From positions 59,164,042-59,228,041 of the forward strand of contig CM060734.1 of assembly GCA_030704615.1 (NCBI GenBank): a stretch of DNA of 64,000 nt, given 5' to 3'. Below are positions 32,972-43,245 of this stretch, in pieces. This DNA is from Takakia lepidozioides. Lineage: Eukaryota > Streptophyta > Takakiopsida > Takakiales > Takakiaceae. The translations under genes and the position numbers were made by a program. The first letter of the stretch is position 1. Each line of letters starts with the position of its first letter. The notes beneath the pieces are model-generated. The model saw nothing but the letters and a program-made list of their open reading frames with translations, did no database searches and was not told where the DNA came from.

Positions 32972-33257
32972 AGCACACAATCCTAGAAAGCTATACCACA
33001 ATCGCCCCCCTAGCTGGTGGTTAGGTCCCTCTAACTCCAGATAGCTACAAGATGTAATAGCCACAGCCGTACTAAGTCCTCTATCACTATCCCTATTGTA
33101 CTCAAACTCTATAGACCAAGAGGTCGGGTACAAGAGCAACCCCATCGTTAGTCGCCGTCTTGCAATTTGTGAACTTGAGTCAGGATCTCGTGTATTGGTC
33201 TCCTAGTAGCTTGGCCTTGCATTTCTTGTTAGCCTTCCATGGTTGTATCCACTCCCA

Positions 33258-34955
33258 CTAACCAATGCAATGCGGACATAACCAATCCCCATCAGGAACC
33301 ATCTCAAGAGGTGGAGTCAAGCATCCCATATGCCAACCTCTAGAGCATTGATCACACACCAGCATGGTGGCTGCCCCTCTAGCAGACCCACACGACATGC
33401 ACCTCAAACTTGCAGGTACCACTGCCAAGTTTGGGTCAACCCTTCCATAAACATTTGGAAAGTGACATGGCGCGCAATTACGCACATGGTCCTTCCAAAT
33501 CATGCCATCCTGACCCTCCAAGATCAGGACTCCTGAGGGCAACACCTCTCGAACCCTCAAAATAGTACGTCCTGCAGTCACATCCAAGGTCGTAGGAGCA
33601 ATCTGCTGCAGATAAACATAGTCACCAGGGTTAAATCTCCGAACCCCAGAACGATAGCCCCCACCACGTATGGTAGCATACCTCAACGTATCACGATGTT
33701 GGGCAATAGCAAGGTTCTCAAAAGCCATAGGCATGACTCTCTTGAACAACTCTGCCCGCTGGGCACATGCTTGTGTCCACACATCCGGATCATCAAGGTT
33801 GATAACTACTGCAGTCTCCCTGCGAATAGATGCAGTCAAATCTGGCTCTCGACCAAAGATAGGAAAATACGGTGAGAACGAGTCAAGTGATGCTTGTTTG
33901 CTAAACCTGTAGCCTATGGCCAACCAAGGTAGCTGAAGGTCCCAATCTCCTAAGTGTCCTTTCTGCAAGCCATACTTGTGCAAGCCTCGCTTGACTGTTT
34001 GTACAACCCTCTCTGCCAGGCCATCAGCCTCGGGATGATCCCGAGAAGTAGTGCGGTGATCTATCAAGGCTTGCTTACACAAAGCCTGAAACTCCCCCAA
34101 TAACTCTCTCCCCTGGTCCGTGAGTACCTCGGCTGGAGCACCAAATTGGCTAAGCACTCGATCTAAGAATGCATACGCAGCCCCCTCACTTGCCTTGTCA
34201 GGCAATGTCACCAGTTCAATCCACTTGGAGAAATGTTCCACCATCACCAGCACATCTTTGTTATGGCGAATCGTCAGTAGCAATGGGCTTGCAAAGTCAA
34301 GACTCCAACGATAGCCCAAACCCATAATGGGTAAAGTATACAATTGTGGAGTAGGTGCATTGAAAGAAGCTCGCACTCTATCACACACCATGCACCTTGC
34401 CACTAACTGTTGCACATCCATGTGCATGCCCCGCCACCAGTACTGTCCTTGCAGCAAACTATGAGTGCGCCGCACCCCAAAATGTCCCAACTCCTCCTGG
34501 GCATGGCGTACCAATTGCGCTCGTTGTGTTGGATGAGGCACAATCCTCACTCGTCCATCCTCCCATACTCGGAGTAGGTGAGTCCCCTCCCACTTGAACC
34601 TTTTGGCTCGTTGTAGGATCCGATCTCTCTTCTTAGCAGTCACACTGGCTGCTGACTCTCCAGTACAAAGGTAGGCCAACACTGCTGCATCTTCATGTAC
34701 ATCCTTAGCACCACCAAGCTCATCACTGATCTCCGGATCGTCATGCACACCATCTACATGACCAATGCTATGGGATGGACCAGCTTTAGCTCCCATTGCT
34801 AGGATGCACAAAAAGACATATGCATGCCATCCTGGCACCATCTCCTCATCTGTCTCACCATGCCACCGAGCTCCAGTATCATCATGCTTGCTCGTGCATG
34901 GATTACGACTCAATCCATCTGCATCCCGATTGACAATACTGGCTCGATGCACCAC
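33258..34955 (-). pseudogene. Gypsy integrase with C-terminal PHD finger
   Basis: A 565-residue frame. It starts with the end of RNase H ('RDADGLSRNP'), then the HHCC zinc-binding domain ('LGHFGVRRTH' to 'ARCMVC'). The DDE core has its first Asp in 'WSLDFASPLL', the second in 'VLTDQGRELLG' and the Glu in 'DHPEADGLAERVVQ'. A C-terminal GPY-like region ('RFNPGDYVYLQQ') follows. The last ~50 residues form a PHD finger with spacing C-x2-C-x11-C-x2-C-x4-H-x2-C-x14-C-x2-C, ending 'GDWLCPHCIG'. PHD fingers usually read the histone H3 tail. Chromoviruses carry a chromodomain at this place, so the PHD may replace it in steering integration. The catalytic residues are intact. A stop (34956-34958) separates the frame from RT/RNase H. 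Confidence 0.85.
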
Positions 34956-36077
34956 CTAAAAGTCGTATTCTTGAAGCATAAGTGCCCACCGTGCAAGCTT
35001 CTTTGTAAGCTTGTCTGACTCCATTAACCACTTCAATGGTTGGTGATCCGTGACAAGGGTGAAGAGATTGCCATAGACGTAACATTTGAAATGTGCCATT
35101 GCCCATACCGCAGCTAGACACTCCCCTTCATAGGAACTATACTTCGCCTCGACATCATTGTTTGAGCGGCTAGCATATGCCACTACGAACTCTCTTCCCT
35201 CATCATCCATCTGTGTGAGCACTGCTCGAATCCCCAGCATACTCCAATCCGTATGTAGCTGGAAAGGCCGCCCCCGAATAGGTGCAGAAGTCAATCGAGC
35301 CTTGAGTTCCTCAAAGGCTTCCTCCTGCTCCTCCTCCCACTGCCACTCCTGGTCCACCTTGGTCAGTTTGGTTAGAGCCTTTGCAATGGCACTAAATCCC
35401 TTAACAAACCGTCTATAATAGTTTGCTAACCCCATGAAAGCTCGAACTCGGCTCACATCCGTGGGGCGTGGAATCTGTGCAATGGACTCTACCTTAGTCT
35501 GTTGTACCTCCAATCCTCCAGGATATATCATGTGACCCAGATACTCAATTTGGTTGTGGAAAAACTTGCACTTCCCCGGATGTAACTTCAATCCGTGTGC
35601 CCTCAAGCGCTCAAATATCACCTGAAGGTGTCTCTCATGCTCCTCCACCGTAGCACTAAAGATGATGATGTCATCTATATAGCACCGAGCAAACTCCACC
35701 CCTGCTAGAATCTTGTTCATGATTATCTGAAACTCTGCCGGAGCGTTCTTAAGCCCAAATGGTAAGAACCGCCACTGGTATAGGCAATCCTTCCCGTGCT
35801 CATTGATCCCCCAGAAGGCAGTCTTCTGCTTATCCGCCTCCTTGATTGGCAACTGGTGATATCCGGATCGTAAATCCAAAGTGCTAAAGACCTTGGCATG
35901 CCCAATGGCATCAAAGATCTCCTCTGGTGTCGGCATGGCATACCTATCGGACTTGGTCTGACAATTTACAGGCCGGTAATCACCGCACATACGTCTCTCC
36001 GTCCAATTGCCATAGACATCCTTCTTGGCTGGCATCATTGTGGCTGAAGCATACTCTCCCCAAGATAGCTCCACCAA
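34956..36077 (-). pseudogene. Gypsy reverse transcriptase and RNase H
   Basis: A 373-residue frame. Reverse transcriptase motifs are 'MCGDYRPVN', 'FSTLDLRSGYHQLPI' (motif A), 'FLPFGLKNAPAEFQIIMN' (motif B) and 'CYIDDIIIFS' (motif C, the YIDD box). The connection region 'LGHMIYPGGLEV' and 'MGLANYYRRFVKGFS' is typical of Ty3/gypsy. RNase H follows ('QLHTDWSMLGIRAVL', 'SSYEGECLAAVWA', 'LVTDHQPLKWL'). The first RNase H aspartate and the Glu are visible. TAG codons at both ends (36087-36089 and 34956-34958) cut it off from its neighbours, so no full polyprotein can be made. Confidence 0.9.
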
Positions 36078-36086
36078 ACCAGCCTC

Positions 36087-36329
36087 CTAAAGGTCCTGAG
36101 TTCTCATATGAATCAAGGACCTCTCCATGTCACTGTATCTATAGGGTCTCTGAAAGATTGGCGTGTCAATAGCCAATTCAATGCGAATCTCTTGACCCTT
36201 CAGTGCTCCTAAGTCCTTCAAACTGAAGGCAAAGCAGTTCCTGTAAGCCCTCAAGAACTGCCGTATACGTCGTCTTTCTCCTCCGGTCTTTCTCCTAGGT
36301 CCAACATCAGGCTCCCAGTTGTCCTCCAC
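36087..36329 (-). pseudogene. Region before the gypsy reverse transcriptase
   Basis: An 80-residue frame with 'FLRAYRNCFAFSLKDLGAL' and 'IDTPIFQRPYRYSDMER'. This matches the segment just before the RT in Ty3/gypsy polyproteins (pattern PIxxRPYRxSxxE). Continuity to the RT is broken by TAG at 36087-36089, and to the methyltransferase by TAG at 36384-36386. Confidence 0.8.
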
Positions 36330-36383
36330 GACTGCAACCTTGAGTCCAGCAGGCTTAGAGGTAGAAGACGCGTCCCGTGGTTG

Positions 36384-37740
36384 CTATGCTGCAACCTCTT
36401 GAGCAGTGACCACTGCCTCCTCTGTCAGTGACAATGTCTCATCCTGCCCCATCATCCCATCCTTGAGGACCTCCTCAACCCGAGAAAAATCCCCAACCTC
36501 ATCCATCACGGCCGCCTTGGCTGCCAACTCCTTTTGAGCCTCGAGCACCTCCCATGTGTGCCATGGATGCGGCCTGCACCTCGTGGTCCTCACCTGTTTG
36601 CCCCCACTTGCTGCCTGTACCGTCTCGGTAGGCAGGGAGACCATCAAGGGAAGTGTACTCCGTACTCTGCGCTGCTCAGCCATAGCCAAGCTGATAATCC
36701 AGGTCAAGCAATTGAGATCCATTGCTTGCCCCAATACCTGACGACGTGATGCCTCGGAAAGAGATGGCACCGCCGTGGTACCAGTGGTGAAACCCATTGC
36801 CCGCTCGCGCTCGTCAGCATTGGGCTCCACTAACTGCTGCAACTGGCTATCCCACAAGAGGCCAGGTCCACCATCCCGGAAAGCATGAGATCCTGGAAAG
36901 CTGAGGAGTGTAGGCAATGCTCGTGGGTGACCCACCTTATTGACCACTATCAAAGGTGATCGGTCATCGTGTCTCACACGCTGAGATTGCCTCCCTATGT
37001 CCAAAATGCTATCCACCGTTAGGTTTGGTGGCCGCTGCACCCCATCAAATGTACGTTTGAGCAATGCAGGTGGTATCAAGTTGGTCCACCATAGTCGTGG
37101 GCGATGAGCCCGTGACCCCACTGCAGCTGCATCCAGCAACACTGCTGACCCAAGCCAAGACCGCACTTGATGTACACTGGCCATCACCTTGGCCCGAGAA
37201 TCACCCATCAATGGCACATTCTCCAAGATATATGCCGGAGAGTCTGTCTGCTGAAGCTGTAAATAGCGCAGGACCCTCAACATCTCCCAAAACAGGCGTG
37301 ACCTTGAGTCTTGTAACCCATGGCCATACCCAGCTGATGAAAGCCCTTGGCAGGGCCAACCTACCACTACTAAGTGAATAGGGCCAACCCGCTCCAAATC
37401 ATGCGCCTCCAGCAAAGAGATGTCTGTTGGCAAGGCTTGTTGGTATCCACGAACTGCAGACACTGGCAACAAATCAGGGTACTGCTGCACCAACTGAGCA
37501 ACATGGCACAGTGAGATGCGTCATGCAGTCTCATCCCTCTCTACATATAGGTAACGTCGAACTCGTACATCTGCCTGCAGCACTGCAGCCAATCCAGTGT
37601 TAATCCCGCCAAACAAGTCCAGAAGGCATATGCCTTCATCCGGGCACTGCCACACAAGAGGTGTGGTGTCCAATGGCGACAACTGAGGTGGTCATGGTGC
37701 AATCACCGCACTCTCCTCCTCTCCTGACGGTACAAAGGCC
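36384..37740 (-). pseudogene. C5-cytosine DNA methyltransferase domain, DNMT3-like, within gypsy pol
   Basis: Motifs in order: motif I 'LLDLFGGINTGLAAVL' with the acidic 'YVERDETA' strand (37640-37524), motif IV 'VVVGWPCQGLSSAGYGHGL' with the catalytic Cys, then 'SRLFWEMLRVLRYL', motif VI 'AYILENVPLMG', motif VIII 'SRAHRPRLWWTNL', and motifs IX/X 'ERAMGFTTGTTAVPSLSEAS' plus 'RRQVLGQAMD'. 'GLF..GI.TG', 'AHR.R..W.N' and the 'GF....T.V..LS...R...LG' end resemble DNMT3. The order I to X is the standard one, not the rearranged order of plant DRM. It would use SAM to methylate cytosine. A TGA at 37521-37523, between motif I and the rest, and a TAG at 36384 break it. The 98 residues after motif X are unassigned. 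Confidence 0.85.
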
Positions 37741-37741
37741 T

Positions 37742-38660
37742 CTACCCAGGCTTGTTGCACCCGTCTATCAGCGCCTGCTGCAAATCCTTGCTCGTACCCC
37801 ACAATGGAGTGTGAGCAACCATGGCAGACAACTCCGCCGTACCATGCATGTCATCCTGCTCTGCTAGAGGTGGCACATCCTCTGCATGGGCATTGCCCTC
37901 CAGCAACTCTCCATGCCAACTAACTGCAGCTGTGAAGGCTGCTAGTGTTGGCATCTTGCTCCGTTGGGCAGCAGCAACACCCCCAATGAACGTCACAGGG
38001 AGTTATACATGACGACCATCCCCTGACTGCCATCCAGGCCTGTAGGATGCTGACTTCTCCCAAAAATCCACGGTGAAGCCCATGGGATACAACACTGCCC
38101 CACCAACGAGGACATCGTAAGAGACCGCGTCTGTTACAATGGCCTTGGCTTACATCACTGAGCCATCTATAGGATGATCCGGTTGTAGTCTAATGGCCAA
38201 CTCACGCCGTGTCATGCCCCGAGCCTACTCTGATCCTCTTAGAGATGTCTGTATCTGGAAGGGACAAGGCTCCATACCCGCAGTGGCCAGTACCTCTTGC
38301 CTGCCGGTCCATTCAAAGAGAAAATGCCATCCTGGTTGTCTAACAAGACAACTCCAGGTGTCATCATGGCGCGCTCAAAGGCTGGCCTAGCTGGCAGCTC
38401 CGTCAACCTGACAGCTGCAGCTTGCCATGGCGCAGCCGTGGCAGTCTTGACCCTCAAATCCGAGGATCCCTCTGCCACTACACCTTCCACTAACTCCGCA
38501 GAAGATGAAATGACCTCCCCACTCTCGCAGAGTGTTGCTGCTAGTCTGAACACTGTAGCTGGTCTTACCCTGGCGTCGCAATCATGGTTGCCGAGAACAG
38601 TGGGGCCTGACACACAAAGGTGGCCGCCCCCAACAACACACTGGCTGCACTAGCCTTGGC
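37742..38660 (-). pseudogene. Protease-like region of the gypsy element
   Basis: One frame (about 38260-37742) keeps 'FQIQTSLRGSE', 'MTRRELAIRLQPDHPIDG', 'AIVTDAVSYDVLVGGAVLYP', 'MGFTVDFWEKSASYRPGW' and 'LPVTFIGGVAAAQ'. 'YDVLVGGAVLYPMGFTVDF' fits the C-terminal strand pair of retropepsins (YDVxLGxxxL). Another frame covers 38613-38239. I could not find a clear DTG/DSG active site, so it is lost, shifted or outside what I can read. Stops at 38225-38227, 38150-38152 and 38003-38005 interrupt the frame. Confidence 0.5.
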
Positions 38661-38668
38661 AGCAGGTG

Positions 38669-40499
38669 TCAGTGCTGCACGTGTAGCTCTTCCCAATGGC
38701 ACAATAACCTCGCCTCGGTATCCGTGGGGCGAGAATTAGGTGCCATGGATGTCGTCGACACTGTCTCCGCCAAGATGAATGATTGAGGCAACCTAGCCTG
38801 ACGGCTTGCCTCCCCACGTTGTGAATCCAACTCCACCTGTGCACCTCGTGGCTCAGGAACTCGTGCTGCTCCTCGAGTGACGGCTGCAGCAGACTCCACC
38901 TGCACTAGTGGTAGTGCTGCCCCACCCATAAATCCCATGCCTCCCATGTCTCCTCCTTTAGGATGACGCTAATGAGGAGGAACAGGAGGTGGACCCTCAA
39001 GTCTTGGAGCTGGTAACACCTGAGCTGTGGCCATGGCAGCGAGCCTTTGCTCTAGCTGCTGAAGCCGGTTGGCCATACCTTGGTCAACGCCCCGACCTCC
39101 ACGTCCTTGGCCATACTGTGCTTGCCCTCATCCTGCACCTCGTGCCTGAGCACCTCGTCCTCTCTGAGGTGCTCCACCTTGCCCTCGGCCACCATTGTTC
39201 CCTTGCAACTGGCCTCGCCACAACTTAGGGTGCAAGTCATAACACTGGGCATCTCCATGCCCATACTTGCCACAATGCCCACACTGCAACTGTGCAGGCT
39301 GTTTGTGCCGGCCTTTTGCCACTTTCTGGGCAATCTTTCTTGATATGGGGTCCTGCACATGTCCAACATACCACCCCTGGTTGTTGTTGGCCTACAAAAG
39401 AAGCTACTGGCCTCTGCACCTGAGGTCCCTTGTAAGCTCCATGGAATTTGGGTTGGGCAACCTTGCCCCCCTTACCACGCTGTTGGGCAGTCCCTTGTAC
39501 CTGTTGGCTGGCAGCTGCGCCTCGTGCAGGCATGTCCTTGCAAAATCCAATGGTAACAACTCGCTCTTCCACCATGTTGAGCTCAATCCGCTCAGCCAGC
39601 AGAAACATATCCGCTAATGTGGGTTGGGCAACAGGGTTGCATCCCGCACCCTTCTCCTGAGCTCCTTGTCCAAAATTCCATACTAGAACTGGACTGCCTG
39701 AGCTTCAGTAACCCCTTGGGTCACACTTATCAAGCGCCTCATACGAGTGTAGGCCTTTTGCACTGGATTTGCGCTGGAAGTCTTGCAAACTTCGCAGCTT
39801 CTCTGTCCGTACACCTTGGTAGTTCCTCCACAACTCCTGGAAGAACTCCACCACCGGGTTGAATCTAGGCACATGTGTTGTAGTCGTGGCAGGAGGAATA
39901 GTAGCACCTTTTGAACTAGTACCACCTACAGAAGTACCGACACTACTTGTTCCACTACTAGTGCTTGTAGTTGGAGATGTTTGTGTAGCTGCTGGTGTCA
40001 CCGCTGCCCTTGTGCCTCTAGTGATGGAGACATAGTCAGGTGACCAATACACCCGCCATTCCTCAATGTCCACCTCATGTCCCTACCTAAACTCATGGTA
40101 GTCATCCATGGGCGGCCCCTCAAGGTGCTGAAACAACCCCTTCCACATCATAAAAGGCGTAAACAGTTGTGGATTGCGCATTTGCTGCAAATCACACCAA
40201 CTATCAAACTCATGTATGAAATCATCAAGCTCGATGGTGCCCACAGCTCCAGAGTACCGACGTGGCCCCATGGTAGCTCCATACATTTCCTCCATCGTAT
40301 CCCACAACAATGGCACGGAAATGGCTTGCACCCTCGGCGAGAATCCTCTAATCTGAGTCTGAACCTTCCTCAGAAGACACTGAAGGTGAAGGTGGCCTAA
40401 ACTACATACCTCGTCTTGTATACCTATCGCTGGTGCTCGTACCGGCACTCTCCTTAGCAACTGGTGGCACCTCCGTGATGAAAACTCACAACCACACAT
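38669..40499 (-). pseudogene. Gypsy gag with two CCHC zinc knuckles
   Basis: The capsid region is split between frames at 40499-40083 ('LDDFIHEFDSWCDLQQMRN', 'FMMWKGLFQHLEGPPMDDY'), 40073-39705 ('EEWRVYWSPDYVSI', 'FFQELWRNYQGVRTEKLRSL') and 39800-39683 ('RMRRLISVTQGVTEAQAVQ'). The nucleocapsid follows with an unusual knuckle 'CWTCAGPHIKKDC' (one residue short) and, after a frameshift, a canonical one 'CGHCGKYGHGDAQC'. A Gly/Arg/Gln-rich tail comes next ('GNNGGRGQGGAPQRGRG'). In-frame stops are at 40083-40085, 39683-39685, 39128-39130 and 38970-38972. Gag would package the element RNA. This copy cannot make a complete Gag. Confidence 0.8.
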
Positions 40500-41094
40500 G
40501 TTGTAAACTTGTCTCTAATCCCCCTTTCCACAAGGTAATTGGGTAGAGAATCTGTTGCAACTTATGGCTTAGACTATTAGGTTCATAACATAAACCTGCA
40601 CCTGCATCCACCGCAAACACTCATATGGTCTGCTGGTCATCAACCCAGCCTCACCATAAGAGAAACAATGATGGTTTGATTGGTCATCACCCCAGCCTCA
40701 CCACCGACAACATGCTCTAGGATTGGCCGGTGATCAAATCCGGACCAACCTCCTATGAAAACAAGCGCCCACACAAAACTGACATGGCGCACAGTCAAGC
40801 ATGCAGGTGTGGGGGGGATCCAAACACAAGAAAATCAAGACAATAACTCCCCCACACTAAAAAAAACACTTCACATTGTCGCTCCTGCAAGGACACCCCA
40901 GCCCAAACCCGGACTGACTCTTGCCTCCACCTACGGAAAGGTTTTGGCCTATATAGAGGGTGGAAGACTACGAGGAAGAGAGACTAAAGCAATTCCTAAT
41001 CCCAGAATGCTCTCATCCCACTAGTCTCCTATCTCTAAACGCTCTTGCTCATGACCAACAGACATAACTACCTTCCAGGGTCTCTCAAATAACT

Positions 41095-41300
41095 CTCCAA
41101 GAGCCAAATATTAGCCTCCAAGGACCCCAAAATAGTCCTCCAAATAGCCCTCCAAAGGCTCCAAATGTTTGCCAAATATTGGTCTTCAAGAACCCCCAAT
41201 AGTCCTCCAAATAGTCCTCCAAACACCCCTTCAAGAGCTCTTCAAGTGTCTTACAAAAGCTCCTCAAAGGACCCCCCAAAGATCCTCCAAAGGCAATACT
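41095..41300. repeat. CCTCCAAATAG-type short repeats
   Basis: About 200 bases are built from variants of 'CCTCCAAATAGTCCTCCAAA' and 'CTCCAAATATTGG'. It looks like a degenerate short tandem repeat within the gypsy leader. Confidence 0.6.
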
Positions 41301-41375
41301 CCTCCAGATACACCCTAGATGTCATACACTTTTAATGAAAACGTATGGTAGGAAAAGTCTCTCCACTTGTATCCT

Positions 41376-41546
41376 TACACTGTTCACAAAAGTGTATGGT
41401 GGGGCAGAGGGAGCCCATACACTGTTCACAAAAATTATGTTGGGCAGAGGGGGCCCGTACACTGTTCAAAAAAGTGTATGTTGGGCAGAGGGGTTCCATT
41501 CACTTTTCACAAAAGTGTATGGTGGGGCAGAGGGAGCCCATACACA
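41376..41546. repeat. Four to five copies of a ~45-base tandem repeat
   Basis: The unit reads approximately 'CACTGTTCACAAAAGTGTAT' followed by 'GGTGGGGCAGAGGGAGCCCATA'. Copies start near 41376, 41419, 41459, 41499 and 41541 (partial). The start 'CACTGTTCACAAAAGTGTAT' contains a weak inverted repeat (CACT...AGTG). It lies in the gypsy leader. Confidence 0.8.
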
Positions 41547-42896
41547 GTTTCTTGAAGAGTATGGAGACTAGGGTTTGTAGAATATAGTAAGAAACACCTT
41601 CTTCATGGTATCTTCCTCCCTAACATGCATGCAAGATTGCATTATCTTACTTTGCAATGCATTCATCCCAAATTGCCAAGTTCCTCTTGATCTCCTTGGA
41701 TCTCATAGCAAGCTAATGTGCCCAATGACAAGCGCCAAGCCTTACTTGAATTTGAATTTTGTATGTCATCTTCCATATGCTTTCCCTTGCATGGGCTAGT
41801 CACATACACTTCCACCTCTTGACCTAGGTGTTGTCTTCATTCATCATAATAGACACCTTTATTCAAGAGCTCATCTTCTCAAACTTGAAGTCACAAGCCC
41901 CAAAAAGCATGCTCCACATAAGCATCACTTGCTTGATCAACCATCCACCACAAAACTTAAGCCTTCCTTGTCTTGTCACATGCTAATGTATGGTTGAAGT
42001 TGCTATGCATGCCGTGAGCCACAATCTCCTTTCTTCATGAAGACCACCTCCAATGATCTCCCACATGTGCTCCAAGCTCTTCAATACTCTAGGCTTGGTT
42101 TCACATCATCATGGATAGAATTCTCACCCACATGCTTCCCTTTGGAGTCATCTTGAGCTTCTTGATGCTCTCCAAGTGGTTGCTTTTGTTGTCTTCAAGC
42201 CCTAGCCTATGTAGCTCCTTGGCTTTTCTTCCACAACATGCACCACCTCATACACAAGGAATGAACTTGCTCACTTCACCTTCTAGCTCTCCTCAAGCTT
42301 GAATTGGAAGCCACACTTGGAAAGCATGCTCCACACATGCGCCACTTGCTTGGTCAATCACTTGCTTCACCAAGAGCAATCCAAGAACTCATAGAACTAG
42401 CAAAAGCACTCCCTTCTAGCGCCGCCTTCGCTTGCTTGTTTGTCAACCAAATGAAACCCCACTTGGCTTCATTTCACCATGGATAAAACAACCACTTCTT
42501 AGCTTCTCTTGAGCTACTCAATGCTCCTCAAGCTACCCTTGTTGTACTCCTTCTATGGTGTTTCCAACCCAAGCATGTGCCGCTCTTTGGCTTCTCTTTC
42601 ACACCATGAATAACTAGAGCTTGTTCTTGAGACCCTAGTGTCTATCTTCTCCGCACACAAGACGCTTCTCTTGTGATGCAAGAGCTCTTTCAAAGTTCTC
42701 CACCTTTATAGAGCAAAGTAATGCTTCTCAAACCCTAACATCCATGTTCTCCACGCCACAAGGATTTTCCTTTGCAACACCTGCAATACCTTGCAACACA
42801 AGAGCTCTCTACCAAGCTCTCTCCAACACACAAGTGCTAAACTAACCCTTACACTCCGCACTCACAAGCATAAGGAGATCTTCTTGTAGTGATAAT

Positions 42897-43245
42897 CACA
42901 ATGGAAACACTCCACTCATGAATCCACTCAATCACATAAACTAAGTCAAGCAAAGGGCACCTTTGCTAAAGGAATCCACCCTACAAAGCCCTCACCACAC
43001 TCCCTCTCAATACCTAGAGCTATGGAGGTGGGAGAGGCTCATGGAGGCTCAACTACAAGAAGATGAGCCTCCTCAACACTCACAAGGGGAAAACCTATCT
43101 CCATGTCTCAAGTGAGGCTCGACACCTCACTTGGCATGTGAGACCAAATGAAGTCCCAACACACAAAATATAAATATAAATATCTAAAATATCCTAGTTA
43201 ACTAGAAGTAGGTAATTCTAGATAACCATGACTAAAACCATGACA
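42897..43245 (-). repeat. Right (5') LTR-like segment of the gypsy element
   Basis: The partner of 32567-32912, with only a few differences over ~346 bases (for example GAAGTCCC here against GAAGTTCC there). On the minus strand it starts 'TGTCATGGTTTTA' with AT-rich 'ATATTTATATTTATA' about 60-90 bases in, which suits an LTR U3 start and promoter. High identity between the two suggests a fairly recent insertion, which contrasts with the many stops in the coding region. Confidence 0.55.

Larger units (their letters stand above)
40500..42896. other. Leader or LTR body of the gypsy element
   Basis: No coding region. This long, C/T- and A-rich stretch lies between gag and the right LTR-like repeat. 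It has dispersed internal similarity ('AAGCATGCTCCACA' at two places, 'CACTTGCTTGGTCAATCAC' and similar) and two tandem arrays described separately. It is either a 5' leader or the remainder of a much longer LTR. I did not find a convincing primer-binding site. Confidence 0.45.
33004..43245 (-). mobile_element. Ty3/gypsy retrotransposon carrying a DNMT3-like methyltransferase and a PHD finger
   Basis: On the minus strand the order is: LTR (43245-42897), a long leader (42896-40500), gag with two zinc knuckles (40499-39128), a Pro/Ser/Ala-rich linker and protease-like region (39100-37742), a C5-cytosine DNA methyltransferase (37740-36450), reverse transcriptase and RNase H (36329-34956), integrase with a C-terminal PHD finger (34955-33258), and a candidate polypurine tract (about 33010). 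RT before integrase fixes it as Ty3/gypsy. The element is dead. At least 11 in-frame stops and several frameshifts interrupt gag, protease, methyltransferase and RT, while the RT/RNase H and integrase frames are long. It splits the broken ELIP copy between exon 2 (30388) and exon 1 (43655). Confidence 0.85.

Noticed and set aside
36384-37740. Plant DRM-type or CMT-type identity for the methyltransferase
   Set aside because: DRM has motifs VI-X before I-V, whereas here the order is I to X. CMT would have a chromodomain between motifs, which is not seen. DNMT3-like fits best, but a phylogeny is needed.
37064-39862. Many plus-strand frames opposite gag, protease and methyltransferase
   Set aside because: Antisense of GC-rich coding sequence with no motifs.
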